Origin: Lithodes maja
Lineage: Eukaryota; Arthropoda; Malacostraca; Decapoda; Lithodidae
DNA length: 64,000 nucleotides
Reading direction: 5' to 3'
Assembly (NCBI GenBank): GCA_037953745.1
Contig: JBAKBP010004274.1
Coordinates: forward strand, 62,001-126,000
The number at the start of each line of letters is the position of its first letter. The first letter of the stretch is position 1. Below are positions 31,247-43,064 of this stretch, piece by piece. Below the pieces are notes generated by a model. The model had not been told where the DNA came from, did no database searches, and saw nothing but the letters and a program-made list of their open reading frames with translations. The position numbers and the translations under genes were made by a program.

Positions 31247-32690
31247 TCAATAATAAACTACCATAACTACCACCCATCTGACACATAACTACCACAACTA
31301 CCACCCATCCGACACATAACTACCATAACTACCACCCATCTGACACATAACAACCACACATACCACCCATCTGACACATAACTACCACAACTACCACCCA
31401 TATGACGCATCACTACCACAACTACCACCCATCTGACACATAACTACCCCCCATCTGACACATAACTACCACCCATCTGACACATAACTACCACAACTAC
31501 CACCCATCTGACACATAACTACCATAACTACCACCCATCTGACACATAACTACCGCAACTACCAGCCATCTGACGCATCACTACCACATTCTTCACCACA
31601 AGTGCCATATCACTACAACCCATACACCATCCATACATCCACTTGAAACAAATAACCAAACCAGGAATACCACAGCTGACGCACAACTACCCCAAATGCA
31701 CCATAACTACCACACAACCACTACAAGTGCCATATAACTAGCACCTATCCACAAGGGACTGGAGTTAAGGACAAGTGGCTCCAGTCCTGATGCTCTTCTT
31801 GGCTTAATAATCAAGAAGGGTTGATATCCTCTGAAGCCCTATTTGAAGCAACTCATCCACCAAAACTATCACCGAACCACCGCAACTATCACATATTCAC
31901 CATAACTAACACGCAACCAACACAATTATCATAGAAATACAAGACATCCACCATAAATACCAAAGAACCACCTCAATTGCCAACCATTTGTCGCATAAAT
32001 ACCATGACTTCCGCACATATGCAACACGTACCACACAACTAACACAAGAACAACGCAACTACAACACAACAATCACTAATACCAAATAAGTATCCCATAT
32101 GACACAAATCCTATACATTTCCCATAACCACACAAATACAACTACATCAACCACAACCACCATAACCACAACAAAACCACTACAACTACCATAACTACTA
32201 CAATTACCACACCAACCACTATCACTACAACTACTAGTCACAAAAATATAACACCTACCAGTACCGCCACTACTACTAAAAGTACTACAACCACCACCAC
32301 AACTACCAAAAACACAAAATACACCACAATTACAACCACAACTACCATAGCCACCAAACCTACTACATCCACAACTAAAAAAAAAACACCACAGATAAAA
32401 CAGCCATACCCACTACAACTACCACACCCACTACAACTACCACACCCACTACAACTACAACAACCACACCCACTACAACTACAACAACCACACCCACTAC
32501 AACTACAACTACCACACCCACTACAACTACAACAACCACACCCACTACAACTACCACACCCACTACAACTACAACACCCACTACAACTACAACAACCACA
32601 CCCACTACAACTACAACAACCACAGCCCCACAACCGCCACAACAACCAAGCCTACCACCACCCACTTGCCCCTGCTCTGACGTTGACATG
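31247..32690. repeat. A/C-rich tandem array (ACC-type)
   Basis: From 31250 to 31600 a roughly 29-bp unit CCACCCATCTGACACATAAC+TACCACAACTA is repeated; then a degenerate stretch (31620-32390), then a (CCCACTACAACTACAACAAC)-type array to about 32640. The plus strand is nearly free of G. The cysteine/glycine- or valine-rich minus-strand frames are by-products. Confidence 0.85.
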
Positions 32691-32736
32691 AATGAATGCA
32701 AATTAAGTTGTGTGAATACCAGCGTGGAAGTAAGGT

Positions 32737-32990
32737 TGGAAGGAAGGAAGGAAGGAAGGAAGAAATGAAGGTAGGTAGGTAGGAAGGAAGGAACTTAAGG
32801 AAGGAAGGAAGGGAGGGAGGGAAAAATGAAGCTAGGTAGGAAGGAAGGAAGGAAGGAAGAAAGGGAGGGAGGGAGAAAGAAATTAAGCTAGGTAGGAAGA
32901 AACTAAGGAAGGAACTGTAAGGAAAGAGGGAAATTAGGTAAGAAGGAAGCAGGAATGGAAGGAGGAAAGGAGGAAGATATAGAAGGACGG
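32737..32990. repeat. G/A-rich (GGAA)n tract
   Basis: Imperfect GGAAGGAA and GGTAGGTA repeats with almost no C on the plus strand. It directly follows the A/C-rich array. Confidence 0.85.
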
Positions 32991-33640
32991 AAGGAAAACA
33001 TAATGGAAAACGAAAACATAACATAATTAATGAAGGTATAGGGGAATGGATTAAAAAAAACATTCAGAGTACAGTATTATTATGGAGATGTTATTTGTAA
33101 TTCTTAGTGTTTGACAATACAGAACCTACACATTAATTACTTTCTGTTGCACTAACGTAGACAGTCACTAAAAGACAATTGTACTCTATATATGTTTTGT
33201 TCTATATGTATGCAGGCGATAAAAGGGAGAGCTGCCTGTAACAGGTGTTCCCTCAACAAATAAATTAAAAGAATGATAGAGCCAATAATCATCTCAATAA
33301 TATCTACATAGATTGATCCATATACTTACCTAAAAATATTGGTGCATTGGAAAGAAGTGTGGTGTGCTTGTTTAGTGTAAAAACAAAGTAAGAGGAGGAG
33401 GAGGTATTTGTGAGAGTTAGCTGGATTACTATCTTTGTAGGTGAGACACAAACAAAAACACTGAGGAAGCCAGGTAACTGACACAGGAGTTCCGACAAAT
33501 CCGTATCACATGTCTATGGGGCCTTCCTTTAGTATTGCCCTGCTCGATTATATATGGATATCGAGCGCAAGCTGCTATAATATTTTAATTGATATAAACA
33601 ACAATTACAAAACTCTTTAGACAATATATTAAACCAAGTC
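32991..33640. other. no gene seen
   Basis: Non-coding AT-rich sequence between the purine tract and the family D element; no known element seen. Confidence 0.5.
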
Positions 33641-33647
33641 ATACTGG

Positions 33648-33928
33648 ATGGAGTCATGAAAGAAATACAAGGAAGAGCAGTGGATGTTGGTGTGTCGCTG
33701 ATAAGGGAGGGAAATGAGTGGAAGCTACCTGTACTGCTGTTTGCTGATGATACAGTTCTGATGAGCGATAATGAATGGGAGTTGCAGGGTCTGGTAAATG
33801 TGTTTGGAACAGTGTGCGAACAAAGGAATCTGAAGGTAAATGCGGGGAAGAGCAAGGCTATGGTCTTCGAAAGGGGTGAAGCCACAGAGTGTGAGGTGAA
33901 GTTGAACGGTCAGGCTATGGAGATTGTC
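33648..33928 (+). pseudogene. family D non-LTR RT, copy D1, left part
   Basis: Plus-strand RT palm: DGVMKEIQGRAVDVG, LPVLLFADDTVLMSD (catalytic FADD) and VNAGKSKAMVFERG. It is cut at 33928 by an inverted family D copy, D2, and continues at 35288 with the same frame text (MEIVKSFKYVGSVLS). 5' truncated within the palm. Confidence 0.8.
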
Positions 33929-35287
33929 TATCTATCTATCTATTGCCTGACGCCGCGATCCCCGAAGGGGTGGCCACGAACGAACCGCCCCCATGCGCCT
34001 CTGTCCCCAGTCAGTCGACGCCCCTCCCCCCAACCAGCACCGCCTTCGGTCATGTACTTCCTCACTCCATCCTTCCACCTCTCATTCGGTCTACCTCTCC
34101 CTCTCTGTCCCTCCACCTCACTCTCGTACACCCTCTTAGTCATTCTCTCGCTTTCCATACGTTCCATATGGCCGAACCATCTCAAGTTGTTCCTTTTCAC
34201 ACTTTCCAGCACATCTTCCTCCACACCACACCTCCTTCTTACTTCCTCGTTAGTCTGTCTATCCCTCCATGTAACTCCGCACGCACTCCTTAAGTAATTC
34301 ATTTCCACTGCTCTCACTCTTGGTCTGAGTCTCTCAACCAATGTCCATGCTTAGCTTCCGTAAGTCAGTGTCGGGATTACCACACTGTCATGCAAGGACA
34401 TCTTCACTTCCATACTGACCACCCTATTTCTTGTTACTGCTTTTAGCGTTCCTACAACCCTCTTCCCCTGTTGTACCCTCTCCCGCACTTCTTCATCCAT
34501 AGTCCCATCTTTACTCAACACACTGCCCAGATACCTAAAAGAGTTGATGATCTCCATAGCCTGACCATTCAGCTTCACCTCACACTCTATGACTTCACCC
34601 CTTTCGAAGACCATAACCTTGCTCTTCCCCGCATTTACCATCAAATTCCGTTTTTCGCACACTGTTCCAAAGTCATTTACCAGACCCTGCAACTCCCATT
34701 CATTATCACTCATCAGAACTGAATCATCCGCAAACAGCAGTATAGGTAGCTTCCACTCAATTCCCTCCCTTTTCAGCGATACACCAACATCCACTGCTCT
34801 TGATAGTATTTCTTTCATGACTCCATCCATATATACAGTAAACAACCACAGGGACATCACACACCCCTGTTTCAAACCAACATTCAGGTCAAAGAACTCG
34901 CTCTGCTCACTCTCCACACGTACTGCCGCCTTTGCACCCTCATACATGCTCTTCACTGCTTTCAGCAACTTGCACTCTACTCCGTATATTCTAAGTACTT
35001 TCCACAAACCTTCTCTATCCACTCTGTCATAGGCCTTCTCCAAGTCCATAAAGGCAACATACACCTTTTGTTTCTTCTCCAGATATTTCTCCACAACAGA
35101 TTTCAGGGTAAACATCTGATCTACACATCCTCTTCCCTTCCTAAAACCTCCCTGCTCGTCGCCTATCCATTTCTCCGTTCTCACTCTCACTCTCTCAATC
35201 ACTACCCTACTGTATACCTTTCCTACTACGCTTAGAAGACATATTCCTCGGTGGTTACCACACACACTCCTCTTTCCCCTTTGCCCT
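33929..35287 (-). mobile_element. family D retrotransposon, copy D2, nested inside D1
   Basis: Opposite orientation to its host. The 13-bp sequence TATGGAGATTGTC occurs just outside both ends (33916-33928 and 35288-35300) as the target duplication. The 3' end is GTCAGGCAATAGATAGATAG on the minus strand, the same as D1's own 3' end at about 35878-35905. 5' truncated. Confidence 0.9.
33940..35265 (-). pseudogene. family D reverse transcriptase (D2)
   Basis: Two minus-strand frames. 34351-35265: CGNHRGICLLS, QGGFRKGRGCVDQ, AFMDLEKAYDRVDREGL, GLKQGCVMS, the catalytic FADD (LLFADDSVLMSD), VNAGKSKVMVF and YLGSVLSKDG. 33940-34341: the C-terminal LRPRVRAVEM, CGVTWRDR and LRWFGHMERM region, ending in a basic tail. 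A break near 34345 (a TAG/TAA next to CATGGACATTGG) separates them. The clade could be RTE/L1-like; I cannot resolve it further. Confidence 0.8.
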
Positions 35288-35905
35288 TATGGAGATTGTC
35301 AAGTCATTTAAGTATGTGGGCAGTGTGTTGAGTAAAGATGGGACTATGGATGAAGAAGTACGGGAGAGGGTGCAACAGGGGAAGAGGGTTGTAGGAACGT
35401 TGAAAGCAGTAACAAGAAATAGGGTGGTCAGTATGGAAGTGAAGAAGTCCTTGCATGACAGTGTGGTATTCCCGACACTAACTTACGGAAGCGAAGCTTG
35501 GACATTCAGGAAGAGACTCAGACCAAGAGTGAGAGCGGTGGAAATGAGTTACTTGAGAAGTGCGTGCGGAGTTACATGGAGGGATAGACAGACAAATGAG
35601 GAAGTAAGAAGGAAGTGTGGTGTGGAGGTAGATGTGCTGGAAAGCGTGAAAAGGAACAACTTGAGATGGTTCGGCCATATGGAAGGTATGGAAAGCGAGA
35701 GAATGACTAAGAGGGTGTACGAGATCGAGGTGGAAGGACAGAGAGGGAGAGGCGGAAGGATGGAGTGAGGAAGTATATGGATGAAGGTGGTGCTGGTTGG
35801 GAGGAGGGGCGTCGACTGACTGGGGACAGAGGTGCATGGGGGCGGTTCGTTCGTGGCCGCCCCTTCGGGGATCACGGCGTCAGGCAATAGATAGATAGAT
35901 ATATG
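35288..35905 (+). pseudogene. family D RT, copy D1, right part and 3' tail
   Basis: Continues D1: YVGSVLSKDG, VFPTLTYGSEAW, CGVTWRDRQT, LRWFGHMEGM. About 14 bases present in D2 are missing near 35750, which causes an early stop at 35768. The 3' tail is an (ATAG)n run at about 35888-35905. Confidence 0.8.
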
Positions 35906-36432
35906 CTCTTAAATCGACAGTGTTTGTATTATAAATACATATACACATAGGTTCATGACCCCATCTATTAGTGACTGAACAAATTTGTGAAATTTCTGGA
36001 CTAGGAATGGCCACCCAGCTGTGAGCGCAACATCTGGCTCAGAAAACCAATTAAGAGGAAACTCACCTGTACCATAATTTTTAATATCAAAGACCGGAGG
36101 ATATTTTTAACTAGATATACTGTATGCTATTACATATCAACATTATGGACATTTTATGTTTTGTTGTACAGTGAGATAATGATGGAGAAATTAGATTAAT
36201 AATAATGTTCAGGTTATTTATACAGTATAGCGCCATATCTCTCTGGCCCTCGCTCCGAGATTCAATAGCGCTAAATATGTATTATTCAATATTTATTTGT
36301 TAACAGTGTGCGAAGGATATAATATATTACAATGGGTTAAGAATGGAATTCATGGAACACCAACCTATGCCACGAAACTCAGAGTAACACTTTCCAAACT
36401 CTGATTCTGTTTACACTTCTTTGGATCGCCCT
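35906..36432. other. no gene seen
   Basis: Non-coding stretch between the D1 tail and a T1 element; nothing recognised. Confidence 0.5.
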
Positions 36433-36436
36433 TTAA

Positions 36437-36650
36437 TCCATTCAGTACCGGCGACATCCTTTGTATCATTGTATTCGGGTAAGAATTAGGTAATTGTATT
36501 CGGGTAAGAATTAGGTAATTGTATTCAGCTTCGGATGGAAATAGACTCTCTCAATTAATCCGTTTAACAACCATATATCCTTTTAAGCTTAAACAATCGT
36601 CTACATGTAGCTAAAATATAATAGAAAAGACGTTGCCAGTACTAAAGGAG
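36437..36650. mobile_element. TTAA-flanked short element T1, copy 4
   Basis: TTAA at 36433-36436 and 36651-36654; tips TCCATTCAGTACCGGCGACA and, read inward, CTCCTTTAGTACTGGCAACG. It contains an internal tandem duplication of ATTGTATTCGGGTAAGAATT (about 26 bp). Confidence 0.75.
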
Positions 36651-36769
36651 TTAAGAATGCCAACAGTAGTATATCTCTCACTTGATATCCTAACTCCCAC
36701 AATCTCTCCATAAAGTGAAATTAGTCGATTGATGAAAGCCAGAACATAAAGAGGAAATGCGTCACTTAA

Positions 36770-37387
36770 CCCGGGACCGGAGGTGAGACTCTTATGAGGT
36801 TTTACTGGTCGAAGGTGACGGGACTCTGAAGATCCAAGGCCTAAAAAAAAACTTTTAAAAGACCCCAGTGGCACTTAAAATAAAGGAATATGTTATTAAG
36901 TGAGATTATTCCCCATGTGTCAAACCTCTCACCCCCCTTCACCTTCTCCCCCCCCCCCCCTCCCCTTCAATTATCACGTATGGTTCCTTTAATCCCCTTG
37001 CTTATCGGTTTATTTACCCAGCCAATATCTCCCACCCAGTTTCAGGGTCATCTGGGACGCACATAGAGATCGTGGCAAGAGAGAGACTTCACTAGCGAGA
37101 CATCAGTCTGGTTTCAGGCCTCGAAACAAGAGCGTGTGTGTCTCGTGCGCGTCTCCCCTCATGACTGGACGACGGTCGGCAATAATTCATCTTTTTCACC
37201 CCCCAAATACTATTCCTACTTGTTTTATTGCTGTTACATGTTAATGTCTTCATAATAAACGTAAAATAGGTGCACATGAATAAGTAATAACGATATTTAT
37301 TGGAAAATTACGATTTTAGTTGGGAGTGTATGAAAATATCCTCGCTTGGTGGGCACTTTAAAATACCAATGGCGCACGCTTGCCGGG
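36770..37387. mobile_element. TTAA-flanked element T5, copy 1
   Basis: TTAA at 36766-36769 and 37388-37391; tips CCCGGGACCGGAGG and, inverted, CCCGGCAAGCGTGCG. 618 bp, with a long C-run near 36945-36961. It is the inverted homologue of 43583-44484, sharing CAATAATTCATCTTTTTCAC-type and TTTTAAAAGACCCCAGTG blocks. Here the nested T6 element is absent, leaving the empty site CACTTAATAACA on the minus strand. Confidence 0.75.
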
Positions 37388-37391
37388 TTAA

Positions 37392-37699
37392 TGGTTGAAG
37401 CTGGAGTCTTTGGAAGTGGACAGGTGTCATTACAGTGTAAGAATGACTTCACAAAAGATGCTATATGTTTGACAAAATTAAATATATTTTTCAGATTTTG
37501 TTCTGGTCAACAATTCTACAACATTTTGCAATAATGTTACCAAGAACATTAATGATAGATAGTCTTAGTCAAAATTCCTTAAAGTATCTGTTACTGATTT
37601 TCTAAATATATTCATTAGACAGAATAGAGGAGGTAGGCCTATACTAACCATTTTAAGTATCAATGTAGCACATTCTTTATTCGGTATTGTAGCTATCCT
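37392..37699. other. no gene seen
   Basis: Non-coding; no known element. Confidence 0.45.
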
Positions 37700-37703
37700 T
37701 TAA

Positions 37704-38184
37704 CACCTTTTTGGCGGGCTAGGCAGTCTATTTATATGTACCTGCCCAGCGGGGTGTTTTTAGCCAAAATAGGGCTGTTTACGTGATCATTTTCATGCCT
37801 AAATAAGACCCAGAGCGTAAAACAAGTATCTATCCCTGAAAGGGCATAAACAGAGCTTTCCAATGACACCACAACGATCCTTGTATGACCGCTAGTTTTC
37901 TTGCAATAACCGCGCAACACGAGTGCAAAAACCATGTAATTCGGTACTTTCCCCATACATTTCACTAAGTAGCGAGTGTGAGAGGGTGGAGGAGGGTGGG
38001 ATTCATGTCAGTAGGCCCGCCGCGGTGGTCTGGAGCAGTCATAAGCTCGCTACTCTCCTGCCACCACTTGTCTCTCTCTCTCAGCAACATTACGTGCTGA
38101 AATTGCCACACGACTTATGTTGTGAGCCGCCACATAGTCCAAATTTATTTAACTCGACTTATGTTGTGGGCCGCCAATAGAGGG
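37704..38184. mobile_element. TTAA-flanked element T3, copy 1
   Basis: TTAA at 37700-37703 and 38185-38188; tips CACCTTTTTGGCGGGC and, inverted, CCCTCTATTGGCGGCC. 481 bp. A direct copy (480 bp) lies at 55625-56104. Shared internal text includes CCCAGCGGGGTGTTTTTAGC and GACCCAGA.CGTAAAACAAG. Confidence 0.8.
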
Positions 38185-38224
38185 TTAAAGGGAGATGGGT
38201 CGCATTTCTGGCCCACTTTCTCCC

Positions 38225-38545
38225 TCGTGTTAAGCCCTATTTGTTATGAGATTATAAGACGTTCATCCCATTAGTTTGGCAATTTCAACACCTTTTGCCA
38301 ATTTCGTTGCCAATTTTACTTAAGACCTTTCGTGCCATTTAGGTGTCAAATTTTTTCCTGGCGAGCATCAGCGAGCCTAAAATTTGAAGAGGAAACGGCC
38401 TTCGGCTGGAACATTTTTCTACCGAAAAATGTACAAATTGCTCTTGAAAGGGGGTGTATGGGGGATGAGGGGTTCCAAGCTTGATAGAGGTCTAGCGAGA
38501 AACCTAAAAGCAAAATATGGAATAAATTAATTCATAGATAAACAA
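38225..38545 (+). repeat. dispersed repeat R, copy 2 (most complete)
   Basis: Blocks in order: TATAAGACGTTCATCCCATT, GACCTTTCGTGCCATTTAGG, CTGGCGAGCATCAGCGAGCC, GGAAACGGCCTTCGGCTGGA, TTTCTACCGAAAAATGTAC and ATAGAGGTCTAGCGAGAAAC. No coding frame. This is the fullest copy and contains the undisturbed TTTAGG site into which T5 has inserted in copy 4. Confidence 0.65.
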
Positions 38546-39444
38546 TAAAACGGTCCATCTCCCATCAACAGACAGGCATAACACACAGGGAGATATGATT
38601 ATTGTATTAACTTAGAATTATCTTAATGTTCAGGTTACTCTGGTAGGTTTGAAATTGAATAGTGTAGCATATGTTTTTACTAATCATACATCATATTGCA
38701 AACATTAGAAAAATCTTTGAGCAAATACTGTTCCTCAACTTTTACTAATATGGTAACGAAATATATGCACATTGTCAACCGTAATAGAAGATGCTGTGAA
38801 CAAGAGTATAACCCCACTCTCCAAGTCACGTGGCGTGTATACTATAAAATGGTATCATCATCCAGAACGACAGAAAAGAAAGCATCCAACACCGTGAAGC
38901 TCCAGTCATTAACTAATGCGACACATGTGAAACACCCAACTTCTCAAAGCTATATTCGATAATCTCGGTGCCTTGCATGAGATATAGGCTACTGACAGCC
39001 TACAGTACCGAGGTTAGGAAGAAATGTTTCACCATTATACAAATGTAATCATTTGCCGAATACATGTGGACACCAACCATACATTTCTGAAGTTCATTAC
39101 AAATACCAAACAAGCAATAATAGGGACTGTCGAAAATGCCATATATCTGATATTGTTTGTCGTGTTTGTTTGACTGATGGAAGGTATGGTGCATCGTGAC
39201 CATCCATAATCTTGCCAAAGATCAGCTAACTCGTTCATTTATTCAGCCCACTTAATCTTTTAGAAAGGCCTCAATAAGACTTTGTGCCTCATATGAAACT
39301 ATATATAACACACTCGAAAACAGTATCCACATATGTGAGCATGTCTGTTATTTAATATATGCCATCATCACCATATACAAACATTGTACTAACCTTTGCT
39401 ATCACTAGATACACTGTGAGATCTCTAACTTGATCATACTCTTC
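38546..39444. other. no gene seen
   Basis: About 0.9 kb of AT-rich DNA without any recognisable coding or repeat signature; the 60-90 codon frames here show no motif. Confidence 0.5.
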
Positions 39445-39448
39445 TTAA

Positions 39449-39871
39449 CCCACTGAACCCCAGCGACGCAAACAGTGCGTCGGCAATGTATTTTTCCACC
39501 AACCCCAGCGTCACATAAGGTGTGTCACGGTTAATTACTCCGGTCCTATGGAAACTAGAGGGCTCAGATTTGTATGGGAACTGTGTAAGTATCTCACGCA
39601 ACAATGCCGATGGTTGAAAACTCTCAAAGTCCAACCATGTGCGCGTTAACGCGCAAACATTTTTTTTTGCCTATTTTTGCCTACCCATTTCCCCTCTTGT
39701 AAATCCGACTTTCGGGCGCCCCGTAGAACCCCTTAATGACCTAGGGGATCGGTGTTTTGTGGGTTTTCCTTCATTCCTAACCCATTCCTGGTGTTTTCTG
39801 GAAAAAAACAAAATCAAAACCTGCCGGTCCTGGGTGGTACATATATTATTAACTAGCTGGGGCTCAGTGGG
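39449..39871. mobile_element. TTAA-flanked element T4
   Basis: TTAA at 39445-39448 and 39872-39875; tips CCCACTGAACCCCAGC and, inverted, CCCACTGAGCCCCAGC, 15 of 16 matching. 423 bp, non-coding. No second copy in the window. Confidence 0.8.
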
Positions 39872-39974
39872 TTAAGTGGCACAAAATCGTCTAGTGGTAT
39901 CTGGAAAGAAACAAACACATCATTACTGGTTAGATGTTAAACAGAAGTTGGGTATCATATGCTAAGGTGTGCTT

Positions 39975-40945
39975 GCCCGAGGTGCACAGGGGCTACTGTA
40001 TATTATCCAGGTTACCACATTTATCCAGCCTGGTACACAGGGGCTACTATATATTATCTAGGTTACCACATTTATCCAGCCTGGTACACAGAGGCTACTA
40101 TATATTATCCAGGTTACCACAGTTATCCAGCCTGGTACACAGGGGCTACTATATATTATCCAGGTCACCACAGTTATCCAGCCTGGTGCACAGAGGCTAC
40201 TGTATATTATCCAGGTTACCACATTTATCCAGCCTGGTACACAGGGGCTACTATAATATATTATCCAGGTTACCACATTTATCCAGCCTGGTACACAGGG
40301 GCTACTGTATATTATCCAAGTAACCACAGTTATCCAGCCTGGTACACATGGGCTGCTTTATATTATCCAAGTTACCACAGTTATCCAGCCTGGTGCACAG
40401 GGGCTACTGTATATTATCCAGGTTACCACAGTTATCCAGCCTGGTACACAGACCTAATGTATATTATCCAGGTTACCACAGTTATCCAGCCTGGTGCACA
40501 GGGGCTACTGTATATTATCCAGGTCACCACAGATATCCAGCCTGGTACACAGTGGCTACTATATATTATCCAGAATACCACAGTTATCCAGTCTGGTACA
40601 CAGGGGCTACTGTATGTTATCCAGGTTACCACAGTTATCCAACCTGGTACACAGGGGCTACTGTATAATATCCAGGTTACCACAGTTATCCAGCCTGGTA
40701 CACAGGGGCTACTCTATATTATCCAGGTTACCACAGTGATCCAGCATGATACACAGGGGCTACCGTATATTATCCAGGTTACCACAGTTATCCAGCCTGG
40801 TACACAGGGGCTATTGTATATTATCCAGGTCACCACAGTTATCCAGCCTGGTACACTGAGGCTACTGTATATTATCCAGGTTACCACAGGTATCCATCCT
40901 GTTACACAGGGGCTACTGTATATTATCCAGGTTACCACAGTTTTT
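39975..40945. repeat. 51-bp minisatellite, ~19 copies
   Basis: Unit GGTTACCACAGTTATCCAGC then CTGGTACACAGGGGCTACTG then TATATTATCCA. Being 51 bp (17 codons), all forward frames remain open for long stretches, including one of 336 codons (YHSYPAWYTGATVYYPG repeats). One unit carries a 3-bp insertion (CTATAATATATT). I regard the frames as incidental. Confidence 0.9.
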
Positions 40946-41526
40946 ACTTCACCGGTTGCTGCGGTATAATACACACACACTCCAGACTTACATTATGGCA
41001 AGGTGAACCGTGGAATAAGATATATGTTAATAATAATAATAATAATAATAATATTAATAATAATAATACACATACTAATAAATAATAATAATATAATAAT
41101 AATGATTATGATAATCCAAATCAAATAATTTGGAAATTAATGGTTGAAATAATTGTGTTTATCATTTCAATACGAGAGGACATCATAACTTACGAAAATA
41201 ATGTTACAATAGTTAAAATCTAATAACATCTTTAAAACGAGTTAAATACATATTATAATATTTATCCATTATCCCACCAAGATTAAATTCCGGAGGTGAA
41301 GATTGACCATAACAAAGAGCCCTAAAATACTATAAAAAACAGCATTGTTGTAGATAAATTGATAAACTGATAGATACAATCATCCTGAGAGAAGTTTGAG
41401 GAAAGACAGTGAGTGTGTGTGTTTCATAAACTGGATGAGGCTAACATAGGAATATATAACATCATCGTAATTACATAAAAATGCAAATAATTGAAAGGGA
41501 AATTGGTTGAAATAAGGAGATGTGGT
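40946..41526. other. no gene seen; (AAT)n microsatellite
   Basis: An imperfect AAT/ATA run lies at about 41028-41110. Otherwise the region is AT-rich non-coding DNA. Confidence 0.55.
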
Positions 41527-41530
41527 TTAA

Positions 41531-42011
41531 CCCTTCCTACCCGGTCTGCCTTAGGTAAGGACAGCACGAAAGAAGGGCCGCTACCCGGTATACCTTATCT
41601 AAGGCATGAGCTTAATAGCCTAATTAAGCTTGGTCCGAATGCCGTGCGTACGACGTATGTCAACAAACCCAAGCGTTCGTCACCGCACCTCCGAAAACAA
41701 GAAGGAGAAGACTCCTCAATGTTATTGTTCTGACGTCATGACAAAATTAGTGTCTAAAAAGCCCCCATATTGGCAACATCTCTGCAATATTGGCTCCACT
41801 GAAATCGTCATCACAACTGAACCAGTTGACTTACAGAACTCTACTCAATGCCAAAATACAGATTGAAAACCGCACTACAATTATAGATGAGTGGGAAAGT
41901 TCTAGCAGTGAAAATAAACATAAATACGGTAGCCTAGGCCTAGACGTTTTTCAGCCATATCGCCCGGGTAGGGGCGACCGTCATTTGGTAAGACAGCCCG
42001 GGGAGGAAGGG
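41531..42011. mobile_element. TTAA-flanked element T2, copy 2 (inverted)
   Basis: TTAA at 41527-41530 and 42012-42015; tips CCCTTCCTACCCGG and, inverted, CCCTTCCTCCCCGG. 481 bp, reverse orientation relative to 22873-23352. Both carry the AGGCCTAGACGTTTTTC and CACCGCACCTCCG blocks. Confidence 0.8.
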
Positions 42012-42015
42012 TTAA

Positions 42016-42252
42016 GCTGCATATGAAATTTGAGTGAAAAGCTAATCAATTAATGGAAGCAGGAACAAATGGTCTAGACAAAATACATATAACAAAACTA
42101 ATAAAATCATACATAATACAATAATAATACACAATATTATATAATATAGTAATATAAAATATTCATAATTTATAATACTAATAAGAATAATAATATAAAT
42201 AATAATAGTCACAATATCACATCATATTAATTAAATTATATTAACATTATTA
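42016..42252. other. AT-rich spacer, no gene seen
   Basis: Strongly AT-rich (ATA/AAT) sequence immediately beside the RT remnant H. Confidence 0.5.
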
Positions 42253-42656
42253 TTATTTTTCACTTCTCCGACCATTCTGTGACTTTATCTAAATCAGCTT
42301 GAAGGTTTATTCCATCACTTTCGGACATTATTGCATTACCTATCGTCGTGTCATCTGCTAATTTGGAAATTAAATTATTTATGCCATTATTTATATCAGT
42401 GATATATAATATGAACAACACTGGTCCCAATACTGAGCCTTGGGGGACTCCACTAGTTACTGGGCTCCATGTTGATTCCACACCGTTGATAACTACTCTT
42501 TGCTTTCTTTCACTTAGCCAATTTTTAATCCAATCATACGTTTTGCCCTGTATTCCTATGTCTCATATTTTCAGTAATTATTTACCATGCGGGACCTTAT
42601 CGAAGGCCTTTTGAAAGTCTAGATACACTTTGCCGAGGCTTTTGGTGTAGTCATTT
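42253..42656 (-). pseudogene. CR1-like RT palm fragment (family H)
   Basis: Minus-strand pieces VYLDFQKAFDKVPHGK, then SGVPQGSVLGPVLF and SKLADDTTIGN, the RT palm with an LADD catalytic site. Similar in layout to family B but a different sequence. Truncated on both sides and frameshifted around 42480-42580. A GA-run starts at its 5' limit. Confidence 0.75.
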
Positions 42657-42840
42657 AGTTTGAGAGAGAGAGAGAGAGAGAGCGAGCCTGAGATGAATGG
42701 CAGCCGTATGAGATTATAAAGAGACGAGGCGGAGAATACACGATGGGGAAAGAGAGAGAGACTGCAACGAATGAAAGCCGTGTGAGATATTGAAGAGAGG
42801 GGGCGGAGAATACACGATGAAGAGAGAGAATAGTTTGAGA
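42657..42840. repeat. GA microsatellite with two ~80-bp tandem units
   Basis: Two diverged units share GCCGT.TGAGAT and GGCGGAGAATACACGATG, each next to a GA-run. No coding potential. Confidence 0.65.
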
Positions 42841-42894
42841 TGCCTGATGACACATAAACACACCATATTAAGCAGGTTGTGGTTATGTTTTGGT

Positions 42895-43050
42895 CTACGT
42901 ATATACTGTTATATATACTGTAAATATATATGTATACAGTATATATATATACTGTATGTTAATTATTGTATATGTATTCTAGAGTTTATAGTTTCAACGC
43001 TAGACCTCCATTAAGCTAAACAAAACCAAATATATATATATAACAACAAC
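42895..43050. repeat. short (TA)n runs with ACTG interruptions
   Basis: TATATATACTGTATA motifs at about 42900-42960 and a second short TA run at about 43030-43042. The ACTG-interrupted TA pattern is the same as that flanking Gypsy-2. Confidence 0.6.
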
Positions 43051-43064
43051 AAATAACCCTTCAC

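Noticed and set aside
32238..32701. cysteine/glycine-rich and valine-rich minus-strand proteins
   Set aside because: Direct translation of the A/C-rich array, no other protein features.
34351..35768. a host gene with RNA-directed polymerase function
   Set aside because: Family D pieces are nested, truncated and frameshifted retrotransposon copies with target duplication and tail.
37732..37965. about 75-codon minus frame shared by both T3 copies
   Set aside because: The two versions differ mostly at residue-changing positions and have no known motif; shared ancestry of the element explains the likeness.
39959..40969. 336-codon tyrosine-rich repeat protein
   Set aside because: It is a by-product of the 51-bp minisatellite; several frames are open in the same stretch.
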